A DNA stretch of 44,117 nt from a virus: positions 1 to 44,117 of the IMG/VR virus record IMGVR_UViG_3300042938_001746; one strand, written 5' to 3'. The notes beneath the pieces were generated by a model. The model did not search any database, was not told the DNA's origin, and worked only from the letters and a program-made list of their open reading frames with translations. Below are positions 32,106 through 40,160 of this stretch, piece after piece. The first letter of the stretch is position 1; every line of letters begins with the position of its first letter. The position numbers were made by a program, and so were the translations under genes.

Positions 32106-34058
32106 ATGTCAGATTTTAACGACGGAACTGTAGGAAAGGGTTGGTCTTTAAACAACCCAGGAAGTGAGCCTTTCCCAGATCCTTTTATGGATTATGCTTC
32201 TACAGTAATGCCTGAAAACATTAGGGACGCTTTAAAGTATTGCGAATTTATATTTAACTCTAACTCTATGATTAGAGAATCCGCTAGAAGAGTTCTAAGT
32301 TACTTCATAACAGATATAGAGGTTAAGGGTTTAAACGGAAAAGACATAGGGGATGACGAGAAAGAAAAGTACGAAGATTTTATGAATGAGTCTTTAGACA
32401 TAAAGACTGTAATGCACTCTGTTGGCTTAGATTACCTTTGTTACGGCAATAGCTTTACTACTTTAATAGTACCATTTAGGCGATACCTAAGCTGCCCTAA
32501 GTGCAGTCTTGACGTACCTCTTCGTCAAATCATGTCCGAAACTAATTATAATTTTAAGTGGAAAATGCCTGAGTTTAGCGCGGTATGCCCTAAGTGTAAA
32601 TACGCGGGAGCATGGAAAAGAACGGACAGAAGAACAAACGAGCCCGATGAGGTTAGAGTTAGAAGATGGCCAGCCATAGAGATGGAAATTAGGTACGACC
32701 CTATCCGAGATAACAGGGACTATCTGTGGAGAATACCGGAAGACTATAGGACCCAAGTCAAGAGGGGGGATCCCCAAGTACTTGAGACAGTACCGTGGGA
32801 AGTGGTAGAGGCCGTACAGGCTAATGGATTTTTGCTATTTGACAAAGGCGCAATTTACCATATGTATGAGCCTACGCTTTCAGGTATTAGGTCTAGAGGA
32901 TGGGGTATATCTAGAACGCTAGTTAATTTTAGGCACGCTTGGTATTGTCAAGTACTTCACCGATACAACGAGGCTATAGCCTTGGATTATGTAATACCTT
33001 TTAGGGTATTGAGCCCAGCCCCTAGTCCGACTGCTATGCCAGAGGGCGGCGATCCCTTAATGAATATGGACTTAGGCGGATTGCGGGGTCAGGTTCAAGC
33101 TATGCTTAGGAAAAGAAGAAAGGATCCAGCTTCTTGGCATTTCCTTTCTACTCCTATCCAGTATCAAGCTTTAGGTGGTGAAGCTAAAAATCTAGCTCCT
33201 AATGATCTTATGGAGTCAGGTATAAATATGCTTCTGAATGGGTTCGGCATGCCAGCAGAGTTATACCGTGGCAGTTTAACCATGCAGTCGGCTCTTCCGG
33301 CTATAAGGCTTTTTGAGTCAAGCTGGGTTTATTTAGTTCATTCTATGAATGCATTTTTGCGTGAACTGACTAAAGACATAGGAGATGCTTTTGGCTGGGA
33401 GCCCGCTTCTTGTAAATTTATTAAACCTACTATGCTTGATGACGTCCAGTTGGTTATGAGCAAGATGCAGCTGATGCAGGCTCAGCAAGTAAGCCAGACT
33501 GGCGTATTAAGAAGCTTAGGTATGGACTTCAAGGATGAGCAAAGGCAGATAATGCAAGAAGAAAGGTTCAAGCAAGAAGAGCAGGCTAAAATGCAGGAAG
33601 CCATGGATAAGTCGTCTCTTAAAGAACAGATGGCTCCGCCTGTAGCCACTCAGATAGCACAAGGTGGGGATCCTGCTGCTGCAGGTGCACCTCCCGCTGG
33701 CGGTGCTCCGGCTGCTGGTGGTGCTCCTCCCGCGGCAGGTGGTCCTGCTTTGGGTCAGGGGGGAGGTCTTCCGGCTCCTCAAGGTCCAGCAGGTGCTGCC
33801 GCTCAAAACGTCTCTTTGTCTACTCCTACAGCTCCAGGGGAGAAGGTTACTCCTCAGGATATGCAAGCAAAGGCTGAGAGTATAGCTAATCAGTTGTTAG
33901 CTATGCCTGAATCGCAAAGGCAGTCTGAGATGACTAAGTTAAAGTCTCAGGACCCTGTGATACACAGCTTAGTAAAACAGACTATAGTTAACATAAGACA
34001 GCAGGCACAGAGTGCGGGCGCTAGGTCTATTATGCAGCAGCAATACGGCGTTATGTAA
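32106..34058 (+). CDS. Portal protein with zinc-ribbon insertion (650 aa)
   Basis: The region from residue ~30 to 470 reads as a phage portal: an N-terminal helix (MPENIRDALKYCEFIFN), a stem-like region SARRVLSYFITD, the clip/wing with LDYLCYGNSFTTL, and the long crown-side helices containing LNGFGMPAELYRGS near residue 380, typical of large-phage portals. Two CPKC motifs (about residues 130-133 and 161-164) form a probable zinc ribbon inserted in the wing. Residues ~520-575 are Pro-Ala-Gly repeats, and a Gln-rich helical tail follows. The ATG at 32106 with AGGAG five bases upstream is preferred to an in-frame TTG at 32085. The large terminase and capsid genes are not in the window. Confidence 0.8.
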   Translation: MSDFNDGTVGKGWSLNNPGSEPFPDPFMDYASTVMPENIRDALKYCEFIFNSNSMIRESARRVLSYFITDIEVKGLNGKDIGDDEKEKYEDFMNESLDIKTVMHSVGLDYLCYGNSFTTLIVPFRRYLSCPKCSLDVPLRQIMSETNYNFKWKMPEFSAVCPKCKYAGAWKRTDRRTNEPDEVRVRRWPAIEMEIRYDPIRDNRDYLWRIPEDYRTQVKRGDPQVLETVPWEVVEAVQANGFLLFDKGAIYHMYEPTLSGIRSRGWGISRTLVNFRHAWYCQVLHRYNEAIALDYVIPFRVLSPAPSPTAMPEGGDPLMNMDLGGLRGQVQAMLRKRRKDPASWHFLSTPIQYQALGGEAKNLAPNDLMESGINMLLNGFGMPAELYRGSLTMQSALPAIRLFESSWVYLVHSMNAFLRELTKDIGDAFGWEPASCKFIKPTMLDDVQLVMSKMQLMQAQQVSQTGVLRSLGMDFKDEQRQIMQEERFKQEEQAKMQEAMDKSSLKEQMAPPVATQIAQGGDPAAAGAPPAGGAPAAGGAPPAAGGPALGQGGGLPAPQGPAGAAAQNVSLSTPTAPGEKVTPQDMQAKAESIANQLLAMPESQRQSEMTKLKSQDPVIHSLVKQTIVNIRQQAQSAGARSIMQQQYGVM

Positions 34059-34060
34059 TA

Positions 34061-34088
34061 TTGTCATAAATTTGTTATGGGGTATAAT
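34061..34088 (+). promoter_or_regulatory. Possible sigma-70 promoter before the CAP gene
   Basis: TTGTCA (34061-34066), 16 nt, then a consensus TATAAT (34083-34088). The expected transcription start (about 34095) falls just inside the first codons of the gene called at 34091, so either the promoter is fortuitous, the start of transcription is unusually close, or the gene uses a later start. Confidence 0.35.
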
Positions 34089-34090
34089 GC

Positions 34091-34615
34091 ATGGAGGTAA
34101 TAAGCAGTTTTATAAGCATGGTGCTGGATATATCATCTAGTAAAATGCAAGGCAGTAAGACAGACATGCCGATAAACAAAGAACACGCTGTTTTTTTAGA
34201 CCTGCACAATAAGACTAGGGAAGTTTATAACTTAAACCCTTTAGAAGAAGATAAGGGGTGTTTGTTAGTTGCACAGTCCCATGCTACTTGGATGGCTAGG
34301 GCGGCCTCTTTAAGCCATCTAGGCTTTAGTTTTTTTGGCCCACCTCAAAGGCTAGCAGTCATAGGAAAGGAGCCCTCTAGGATAGGCGAGTGCATATCTT
34401 TTTCTAGATCTTTATCGGCTTCTGATGTAATGAAGCAATGGTTTAATTCTAGTACCCACAAAAACATAATTTTAGGAAACTATAGTAAATTTGGTGTAGG
34501 TACTGACACATGCGACCAAGGGTATGTTTACTGGTGCGCTATATATACAGACGGAACTACAACTGCCTCATCTCCAATTCTACAGTTGTCGGATAGTTTA
34601 ATAGAGCCTAAATAA
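34091..34615 (+). CDS. CAP/SCP-domain protein (174 aa)
   Basis: Residues ~30-165 follow the CAP (cysteine-rich secretory/SCP) fold: an opening helix LDLHNKTREVYNLNPLEED, then CLLVAQSHATWMARAASLSH with the conserved His, then ECISFS, then DVMKQWFNSSTHKNIILGN, and finally SKFGVGTD with YVYWCAIYT. These are the hallmark segments of the family (N-terminal His, central Glu, second His). No signal peptide is evident, so it is not obviously secreted by the usual route. In phages CAP proteins are rare and their substrate is unknown. GGGG at 34079-34082 precedes the ATG by eight bases. Confidence 0.7.
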   Translation: MEVISSFISMVLDISSSKMQGSKTDMPINKEHAVFLDLHNKTREVYNLNPLEEDKGCLLVAQSHATWMARAASLSHLGFSFFGPPQRLAVIGKEPSRIGECISFSRSLSASDVMKQWFNSSTHKNIILGNYSKFGVGTDTCDQGYVYWCAIYTDGTTTASSPILQLSDSLIEPK

Positions 34616-34630
34616 ATAGAAAGGAAAGAC

Positions 34631-35398
34631 ATGACAGAGGTTATGGTAGGTACAGTAGCTTCGCCTTCTCTACGCAACGAAGGCTGGAAGACTTTGCAAT
34701 CTTTGTTTCTTGGCAAATCTGAATCCGTAAAAATATCTAAATTTGTATCGTGTAGCCGAACAGACCCAGAGATATGGGCCAGTGAAGGTTATACGGTTAT
34801 AAGCTCTACTAAGACAAATTTTGGAAGAGCATATGCTATTATGAAATTAGTGGAACATTTTAAGGATAGCAATTTTGACTGGTTACTCCTTTTGGATAGT
34901 GATGCTTTTCCATTTGCCCCTGATTGGTTCAGGATATGTACTTCAATGATGGAGAGCAGAGGTAAGTTTGGGGTGTCCGTTGTCAGGCATGAGAACTTTG
35001 AAAACACTCCTAGCCCCTGTGTTTTCTTTGTAAACAGAGCCGTACTTAAATTAGGTTTGGCATTTGATGCAGTAGAGTCTATAAATCCTTTAGGCGATAC
35101 GGTAGAGGACATAACCGTAACCAGCCCTCAAATAAGGGATTCTTTAGTACCACTTGTTAGAACTAATAAAATTAATTACCATCCGCTATTTGGCGGCACT
35201 TACGGTAGGATGTTTTACCATCACGGTGCGGGTAATCTTGGATCGGACTTGACTAGGGTAGCTACATCTGGAATGTGCGATCATTTTATCCCAGTAAAGG
35301 GTCATTCTAAAATAGAAGAGGCCATGTTTGCTAGAATACAGGACACGCCAAAAGAATACTTAAACGAATTAATAAATGGCATACCATTATCCACATGA
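34631..35398 (+). CDS. GT-A type glycosyltransferase (255 aa)
   Basis: First enzyme of the glycan operon. A Rossmann-like N-terminal half ends in WLLLLDSDAFPFAPDWF (residues ~85-100), whose Asp-Ser-Asp is the metal-binding D-x-D motif. The C-terminal half carries YHPLFGGTYGRMFYHHGAG, compatible with an acceptor site. AAAGGA precedes the ATG, and the stop overlaps the next gene by four nt. Donor and acceptor are unknown. Confidence 0.75.
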   Translation: MTEVMVGTVASPSLRNEGWKTLQSLFLGKSESVKISKFVSCSRTDPEIWASEGYTVISSTKTNFGRAYAIMKLVEHFKDSNFDWLLLLDSDAFPFAPDWFRICTSMMESRGKFGVSVVRHENFENTPSPCVFFVNRAVLKLGLAFDAVESINPLGDTVEDITVTSPQIRDSLVPLVRTNKINYHPLFGGTYGRMFYHHGAGNLGSDLTRVATSGMCDHFIPVKGHSKIEEAMFARIQDTPKEYLNELINGIPLST

Positions 35399-36009
35399 TA
35401 CTTATTAATTTTTTCAAATGGTTTAAAGATTTTAAATCTGACAAGCCTTGGCTTATAGTCGGCAAGGGTCCTTCTTTTGACAGAATAGGTGAAGTGGATT
35501 TAACTCAATATAATGTTATTGGTCTTAACCATGTTATCTATAAGATAGACTGTTTGCTTGGAAGTATCATAGATGTAGATGTGATACAAATGTCGGAAGA
35601 AAGACCTAAATGCCTACATATTGTAACACCTTGGTATCCGCATATAAACTTTAAGCCAACTAGAAAGAGTATAGCTGATTTTATTGGCGAGCCTTGGTGT
35701 GATAAAGTGGGTACGTCTCTATGGTATAACAGCAGTAGATCCAGTAGAGATAAGGCTCCTTCTGGGGGCCCTATAGTAACAGTAAAGTGTTTTAACGCAG
35801 TTGCGGTTGTTAATCTTCTGGGTTCAGTAAAAGTAAAAGAAGTTATGACAGTAGGGGTAGACGGGGGCAAGGAGTATTCTAAGTTTTTTAAAAAAGACAC
35901 TCTCTTATCTAACGGTAGGGAATCTTTCGATTGTCAAAGCAGTGAATTTAAAAATTCTAAACGTAATCTAGGTATATCAGTCATTCCGTTATTCAAAAAG
36001 ATTAACTAA
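35395..36009 (+). CDS. DUF115/GT42-like protein (204 aa)
   Basis: The N-terminal signature WLIVGKGPSFDRIGEVDL followed by VIGLNHVIYKIDC is the Gly-x-Gly-Pro-Ser plus Gly-x-Asn pattern seen in DUF115 (MAF-like) proteins and bacterial sialyltransferase-like GT42 enzymes, which bind CMP- or nucleotide-activated nonulosonic sugars. A later VKEVMTVGVDGGKEYSKF is also typical, with the Gly-Val-Asp core. Its relative at 38063 shares the same signature, so the operon holds two such proteins. ATGA coupling to the preceding glycosyltransferase gene. Confidence 0.6.
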   Translation: MILINFFKWFKDFKSDKPWLIVGKGPSFDRIGEVDLTQYNVIGLNHVIYKIDCLLGSIIDVDVIQMSEERPKCLHIVTPWYPHINFKPTRKSIADFIGEPWCDKVGTSLWYNSSRSSRDKAPSGGPIVTVKCFNAVAVVNLLGSVKVKEVMTVGVDGGKEYSKFFKKDTLLSNGRESFDCQSSEFKNSKRNLGISVIPLFKKIN

Positions 36010-36028
36010 AAATAATGAGAAGTATAAT

Positions 36029-37273
36029 ATGAGCTACTTTTCCATAATTACCCCTACTCATGACGCTTCTCATTTACTCAGAGCAGCAGCTTCTTTAGAG
36101 GCTCAGGCATTTAAAGATTTTGAGTGGATAATCTTGCCCAATAATGGGGCTAGGCTTCCTGATTTAGACAAGCTACCTAATTGTAAAATAGTTACTTCTA
36201 GTGATGAGTTGTCTAAACGTATTGGGTTGTTTAAAAAAGAATGCTGCATGGCTGCATCTGGCAATGTTATAGTAGAGTTAGATCATGATGACGAGCTTAC
36301 TCCTAATTGCTTAGAGGAACTTTACAAAGTTTTTTCCGAAGAACAGTCTATAGACTTTGCTTACTCTAATCATATTACATTTGACGCTAACTTAAACTAT
36401 TCAGTTTTTACCGGTGGTGGCTGGAGCAGTCGAGACTTTGATTACAAAGGTAAAACTATTAAAGAGCAGATTGCGTTTGCTCCGTCTGCGTGTTCTTTTT
36501 CAAAAATATGGTATGCTCCTAACCATGTAAGATCTTGGAAAAAATCTTTTTATGATAGCATAGGTGGTCACGATGCTTCTTTATCAGTTTTAGACGATCA
36601 AGATTTACTTTCAAGAACTTATATAGATGGTAATGTTAAATGGGTAGATAAATGTTTATATGTTTACCATGTTCACGGAGCAAACACCTGCTACGGGGAT
36701 GGAAATGCTTTTATACAAGAAGAGACTCTAAACATACATGACAAGTATATATATCAGATGGCAGAAAAATGGGCGGATTTAAACGGTCTTCTTAAAATAG
36801 ATCTTTGTGGGGGTTTAGCTGGGGAAAGGGGTTACACTACTATAGACCGTAAAAATTCCGACATCATTCACGACTTAGATAAGCCTTGGCCATTTAAAGA
36901 TGGGGAGGTTGGGGTTATAAGGGCGCATGACTCTATAGAGCATTTGATTAGTCGTATACATACAATGCTAGAGGCTAGTCGGTCTCTGGCTCCTTTAGGG
37001 TGGTTCCTAACTCAAACTCCATCTACTGACGGTAGAGGGGCATTTCAAGACCCTACTCACGTATCTTTCTGGAATAAGAATTCTTTTTGGTATTACACTA
37101 ATGAAATTCACGCTAAATATATAGGTCTTCCTGCATTATTCCATGCCAGCAGAATAAAAGATTATTACCCCAGTCAATACTGTGTAGAAAATAAAATATT
37201 GTATACTAAGGCGGATTTAATTAAGCTTCCTAATAAGGAATCATCTATAGTGGTACCGGGCCACCAATATTGA
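36029..37273 (+). CDS. GT2 glycosyltransferase-methyltransferase fusion (414 aa)
   Basis: Residues 1-220 are a family-2 glycosyltransferase: SIITPTHDASHLLRAAASL at the start, VELDHDDELT as D-x-D near residue 88, and LDDQDLLSR (the ED/DD acceptor-base motif) near 190. Residues ~255-400 are a class-I SAM-methyltransferase-like domain: KIDLCGGLAGERGYTTID, then DLDKPWPFKDGEV, IRAHDSIEHL, and LTQTPSTDGRGAFQDPTHVS. The joining of the two domains in one chain is known from other phages, as I recall. Together they could add and methylate a sugar. Confidence 0.75.
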   Translation: MSYFSIITPTHDASHLLRAAASLEAQAFKDFEWIILPNNGARLPDLDKLPNCKIVTSSDELSKRIGLFKKECCMAASGNVIVELDHDDELTPNCLEELYKVFSEEQSIDFAYSNHITFDANLNYSVFTGGGWSSRDFDYKGKTIKEQIAFAPSACSFSKIWYAPNHVRSWKKSFYDSIGGHDASLSVLDDQDLLSRTYIDGNVKWVDKCLYVYHVHGANTCYGDGNAFIQEETLNIHDKYIYQMAEKWADLNGLLKIDLCGGLAGERGYTTIDRKNSDIIHDLDKPWPFKDGEVGVIRAHDSIEHLISRIHTMLEASRSLAPLGWFLTQTPSTDGRGAFQDPTHVSFWNKNSFWYYTNEIHAKYIGLPALFHASRIKDYYPSQYCVENKILYTKADLIKLPNKESSIVVPGHQY

Positions 37274-37284
37274 AAGGGTATATT

Positions 37285-38049
37285 ATGTCAGAAGTAGTTA
37301 AGATTTTTGTTGGAACAGAGGTTAAAACTAAAATAGCTTTAGACGTTTTGTCTTATTCTATAAAGTCTAGATCTTCTTTGCCTGTAGAGATAACCCCTAT
37401 GATAGGGGAAGGTTGGGAAGTACCTAAAAATCTACACCAAGGTACGGGTTTTAGCCTGAGGAGGTTCATGATACCAAAGGCTTGCGGCTTTGAGGGACAC
37501 GCTATTTACCTAGACGCAGATCAGATTGTTCTTGGGGATATAGCGGAGCTATGGGGTTATAAGGAAACTATGGGTACGCAATACTCAGTGGCCTGTACTT
37601 ATCAAAAGGATAAGCATAGTAACTCTCCGTCGCCTCAGACATCTGTGATGCTGATTGATTGTAATATGTGTGAATGGGTTCCTGATGAGCTATGGCAGCT
37701 TTTGTTAAAAGGTTATAACTATGCTAAATTAATGCATTTAGGGTTTATGAAAAGTCCTATTTTAAAAATACCTAGTTATTGGAATCATTTAAATACGCAC
37801 GAGGATACCGTAACTCGTTTGCTACATTATACCAAAGAACCGGAGCAGCCTTGGTATAAACCAGACCATCCTTTATCTGGACTATGGAAAATGGAGTTAA
37901 TAAAAGCTATAAACGCTGGAGATGTAACAAGGGAGGACTTTGTTAGCGCCTTAGCTCTTTGGAAGGCGCCTAAGATAGACCACAGAAAAACACAAGGGCT
38001 TCATCCTTATTATAGTAAGTTTTTGAAGGAGTTTGATAAGCCGAAATAG
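37285..38049 (+). CDS. GT8-like glycosyltransferase (254 aa)
   Basis: The start is the ATG at 37285 with AAAGGG upstream; an in-frame TTG at 37270 is less likely. The protein begins VVKIFVGTEVKTKIALDVL and carries AIYLDADQIVLGDIAELW, where the Asp-Ala-Asp is the family-8 D-x-D, in the same context as in glycogenin and LPS galactosyltransferases. Downstream, WNHLNTHEDT and HRKTQGLHPYY likely help bind the acceptor. Donor and acceptor unknown. Confidence 0.75.
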   Translation: MSEVVKIFVGTEVKTKIALDVLSYSIKSRSSLPVEITPMIGEGWEVPKNLHQGTGFSLRRFMIPKACGFEGHAIYLDADQIVLGDIAELWGYKETMGTQYSVACTYQKDKHSNSPSPQTSVMLIDCNMCEWVPDELWQLLLKGYNYAKLMHLGFMKSPILKIPSYWNHLNTHEDTVTRLLHYTKEPEQPWYKPDHPLSGLWKMELIKAINAGDVTREDFVSALALWKAPKIDHRKTQGLHPYYSKFLKEFDKPK

Positions 38050-38062
38050 CTTAGGTGAACTT

Positions 38063-38779
38063 ATGCGCATATCCGATTTGTATAATAAGCACTCAGGGGA
38101 GGATATATACGTAGTAGGTACTGGACCCACTTTACGTATGTTACCTAAAGGATTTTTTAATAACAAAACAGCAATAGGGCTTAATCAGGCCTATAAAACA
38201 TTTGACCTTACTTACGCTATAACAGTTCATCCTGAGTTAATAAAGGGGTACAAAGAATTTGTAAAAGAGGGTAAATGTAAAAAAACTAAATGGGTTGTGT
38301 GCTCTGTAAAAATGCCACTTAAGTTAGGACTTAACGATGCAAAATATTATGTATATAATAGAAGCGATGATTGGAAATGTTTTATTAAAAGAACCCCAGA
38401 TAGCCTATTCTGTGGACGGGGTATTCAGCAGACTGCAATAGATTTAGCTGGAAGAATGGGTGCTACTAATATAGTATTAGTAGGAGTTGATATGGAATCC
38501 TTAGGTGGAGATCACCACGGGCACAATCAGCATGTGAGATTTCAGGGTATAAGCCCAGAGGACGTATATAAAGAATATAGGATTTGGACATATAAAGCCA
38601 AGAAGTTAGCTAGAGAATATCATGGAATTAGTGTATTATCTCTTTCTCCCCTTTTAGGGTGCGGGGGGTCTATACATAACTCTGACTACGAACAGTTAAG
38701 GGTTGAGATGGGGTTGGAACCTTTAGATAAGCCAAAAGATATTTCTAAAAAAAATAGGAAAAGAATCGACCCCGCTTAG
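38063..38779 (+). CDS. DUF115/GT42-like protein (238 aa)
   Basis: Starts at the ATG at 38063 with AGGTGA just upstream, rather than at an in-frame TTG at 38033 inside the previous gene. IYVVGTGPTLRMLPKGFF followed by AIGLNQAYK is the Gly-x-Gly-Pro plus Gly-x-Asn signature shared with the protein at 35395. NIVLVGVDMESLGGDHHGH carries the second conserved segment with the Val-Asp and a His-rich loop. The tail is basic. A nucleotide-sugar-using enzyme acting on an unknown acceptor is likely. Confidence 0.65.
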   Translation: MRISDLYNKHSGEDIYVVGTGPTLRMLPKGFFNNKTAIGLNQAYKTFDLTYAITVHPELIKGYKEFVKEGKCKKTKWVVCSVKMPLKLGLNDAKYYVYNRSDDWKCFIKRTPDSLFCGRGIQQTAIDLAGRMGATNIVLVGVDMESLGGDHHGHNQHVRFQGISPEDVYKEYRIWTYKAKKLAREYHGISVLSLSPLLGCGGSIHNSDYEQLRVEMGLEPLDKPKDISKKNRKRIDPA

Positions 38780-38819
38780 TGTTACTTATGTTAATTTATT
38801 TTACACAAAGGAAAGAAAA

Positions 38820-40160
38820 ATGGAAAAGAGACACGTTAATCTAATCAACGCAGTAGGGGCATTATCTAATTCAAGCAAGAAAAACAAGCCGTTCCGAGTA
38901 GTGACTGTTGGCGATACCGATGGGCAAATATCATTATCTATGATTAAGACTGCTAAGAACTCTGGAAGAACTAACATAGAGTATTTTGCTTTCGATATTC
39001 ATAATCCCGATGCTGTAGGCGAGCGTTCTGAATCTATTAACCGAGATAGAATAAGGGCACTAGTTGGCTTGGAAGGAGTTAAAAAAACAAGAATTTTAGG
39101 TGGGGATAGTGTCAGTAGCATAAGCAAGGTAGCTGGCGACATCATTATCGCTAACATCGTATATATATCAGCGGAATTCGGAGTTAGAAGATTAGCCGCT
39201 AATTTACAAGACATACTACCATTCTGCAACGAGAGCTCTGTAATAATGGTGGATTGCCTATTCCCTTCCGACTATTCTAAGGGAAGCGCATTCGTTTTAA
39301 AGTCATACGGCTATCTTAAAAAGAAAGGTATAACTGTAGAGGAAGTAGGCCCTGCCGACGAGATTTACCCTTACGATTCTAATGCTGTTACTATACCCCC
39401 CGTAGTAAAGATGCTAAAAATAACTTGCAAGTCTCAGGCTACTGAGACGTATTTATCCGGGCTGGCTTCCGCTCTATTAATGGAGGCGTCTCTACAACCT
39501 AATGAATCAGTTACAGAGGTATCTGAATTTATACCTGAAAAGTCATTCTTAGAGGATACGTTTAGGTTGGAAGACGTGTCAGCTCCCGAAGAGGCTCCGA
39601 AAGTAGAAGAGGTTTTCCATAGTCCATTAGTTGAAGGTAATCACAGTGAATCTAAACCTGCTTTTGAAAGCGTGGAATGGGATACGTCAGCTCTTTCTAC
39701 GGAAGCCCCCTGTGACACCCCAAGAGCCGAGGGAACCAGTGATACAGCTGGATGCACCTTTCCACCCTCGAGTGGGTGTAGTGATTCCGACGTACAACCA
39801 GTTCGATTATGCGAAAATAGCTGTGGAAAGCTGCCTGAAGAACACTGCAAATTGTCTAGTGATTCTTGTGGACGACGGGAGCCCGAAGTGGAATCTGTCG
39901 GAATGGGAGAGTTACCCTACCAGCCAGTTAGTGATTCACCGGTTCCCGAAGAACGACAAGAACTTAACGAGGTCGTGGAACAAGGGAGTGGAGATAGCCC
40001 TGCAGAACAACTGCCAGATCATAGCAGCAGCAAACTCGGATCTGAAGTTTCCCCCGAATTGGATAAAGGGAGTGCTAGAGGCTCTAGACGCAGGCGCAGG
40101 AGTGGTGGGTCCGGTGACGAACGCTCCGGGCCATCGTCCCAGCCAGGACGTAAGGACTAG
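38820..40160 (+). CDS. Methyltransferase-like protein with overprinted tail (446 aa)
   Basis: Residues ~20-200 look like a class-I SAM methyltransferase: VVTVGDTDGQISLSMIK is motif I, YFAFDI the following acidic residue, and GDIIIANIVYISAEFG plus SSVIMVDCLFPSDYS later strands. Residues ~210-297 are an acidic linker. From about residue 298 onward the frame runs through the coding sequence of a family-2 glycosyltransferase in another frame. The encoded tail is Ser/Glu/Pro/Gly-rich and disordered, and ends in SRRRRRSGGSGDERSGP. No stop interrupts it for about 150 codons. A +1 shift at the CCCCC run (39706-39710) would instead join the linker to the glycosyltransferase. AAGGAAAG precedes the ATG. 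Confidence 0.75.
   Translation: MEKRHVNLINAVGALSNSSKKNKPFRVVTVGDTDGQISLSMIKTAKNSGRTNIEYFAFDIHNPDAVGERSESINRDRIRALVGLEGVKKTRILGGDSVSSISKVAGDIIIANIVYISAEFGVRRLAANLQDILPFCNESSVIMVDCLFPSDYSKGSAFVLKSYGYLKKKGITVEEVGPADEIYPYDSNAVTIPPVVKMLKITCKSQATETYLSGLASALLMEASLQPNESVTEVSEFIPEKSFLEDTFRLEDVSAPEEAPKVEEVFHSPLVEGNHSESKPAFESVEWDTSALSTEAPCDTPRAEGTSDTAGCTFPPSSGCSDSDVQPVRLCENSCGKLPEEHCKLSSDSCGRREPEVESVGMGELPYQPVSDSPVPEERQELNEVVEQGSGDSPAEQLPDHSSSKLGSEVSPELDKGSARGSRRRRRSGGSGDERSGPSSQPGRKD

Noticed and set aside
33516-33885. Extra frames on both strands in the portal tail
   Set aside because: They come from the Pro-Ala-Gly repeat composition (GCT/GGT/CCT), giving Leu/Val- or Arg/Ser-rich translations with no ribosome-binding site.
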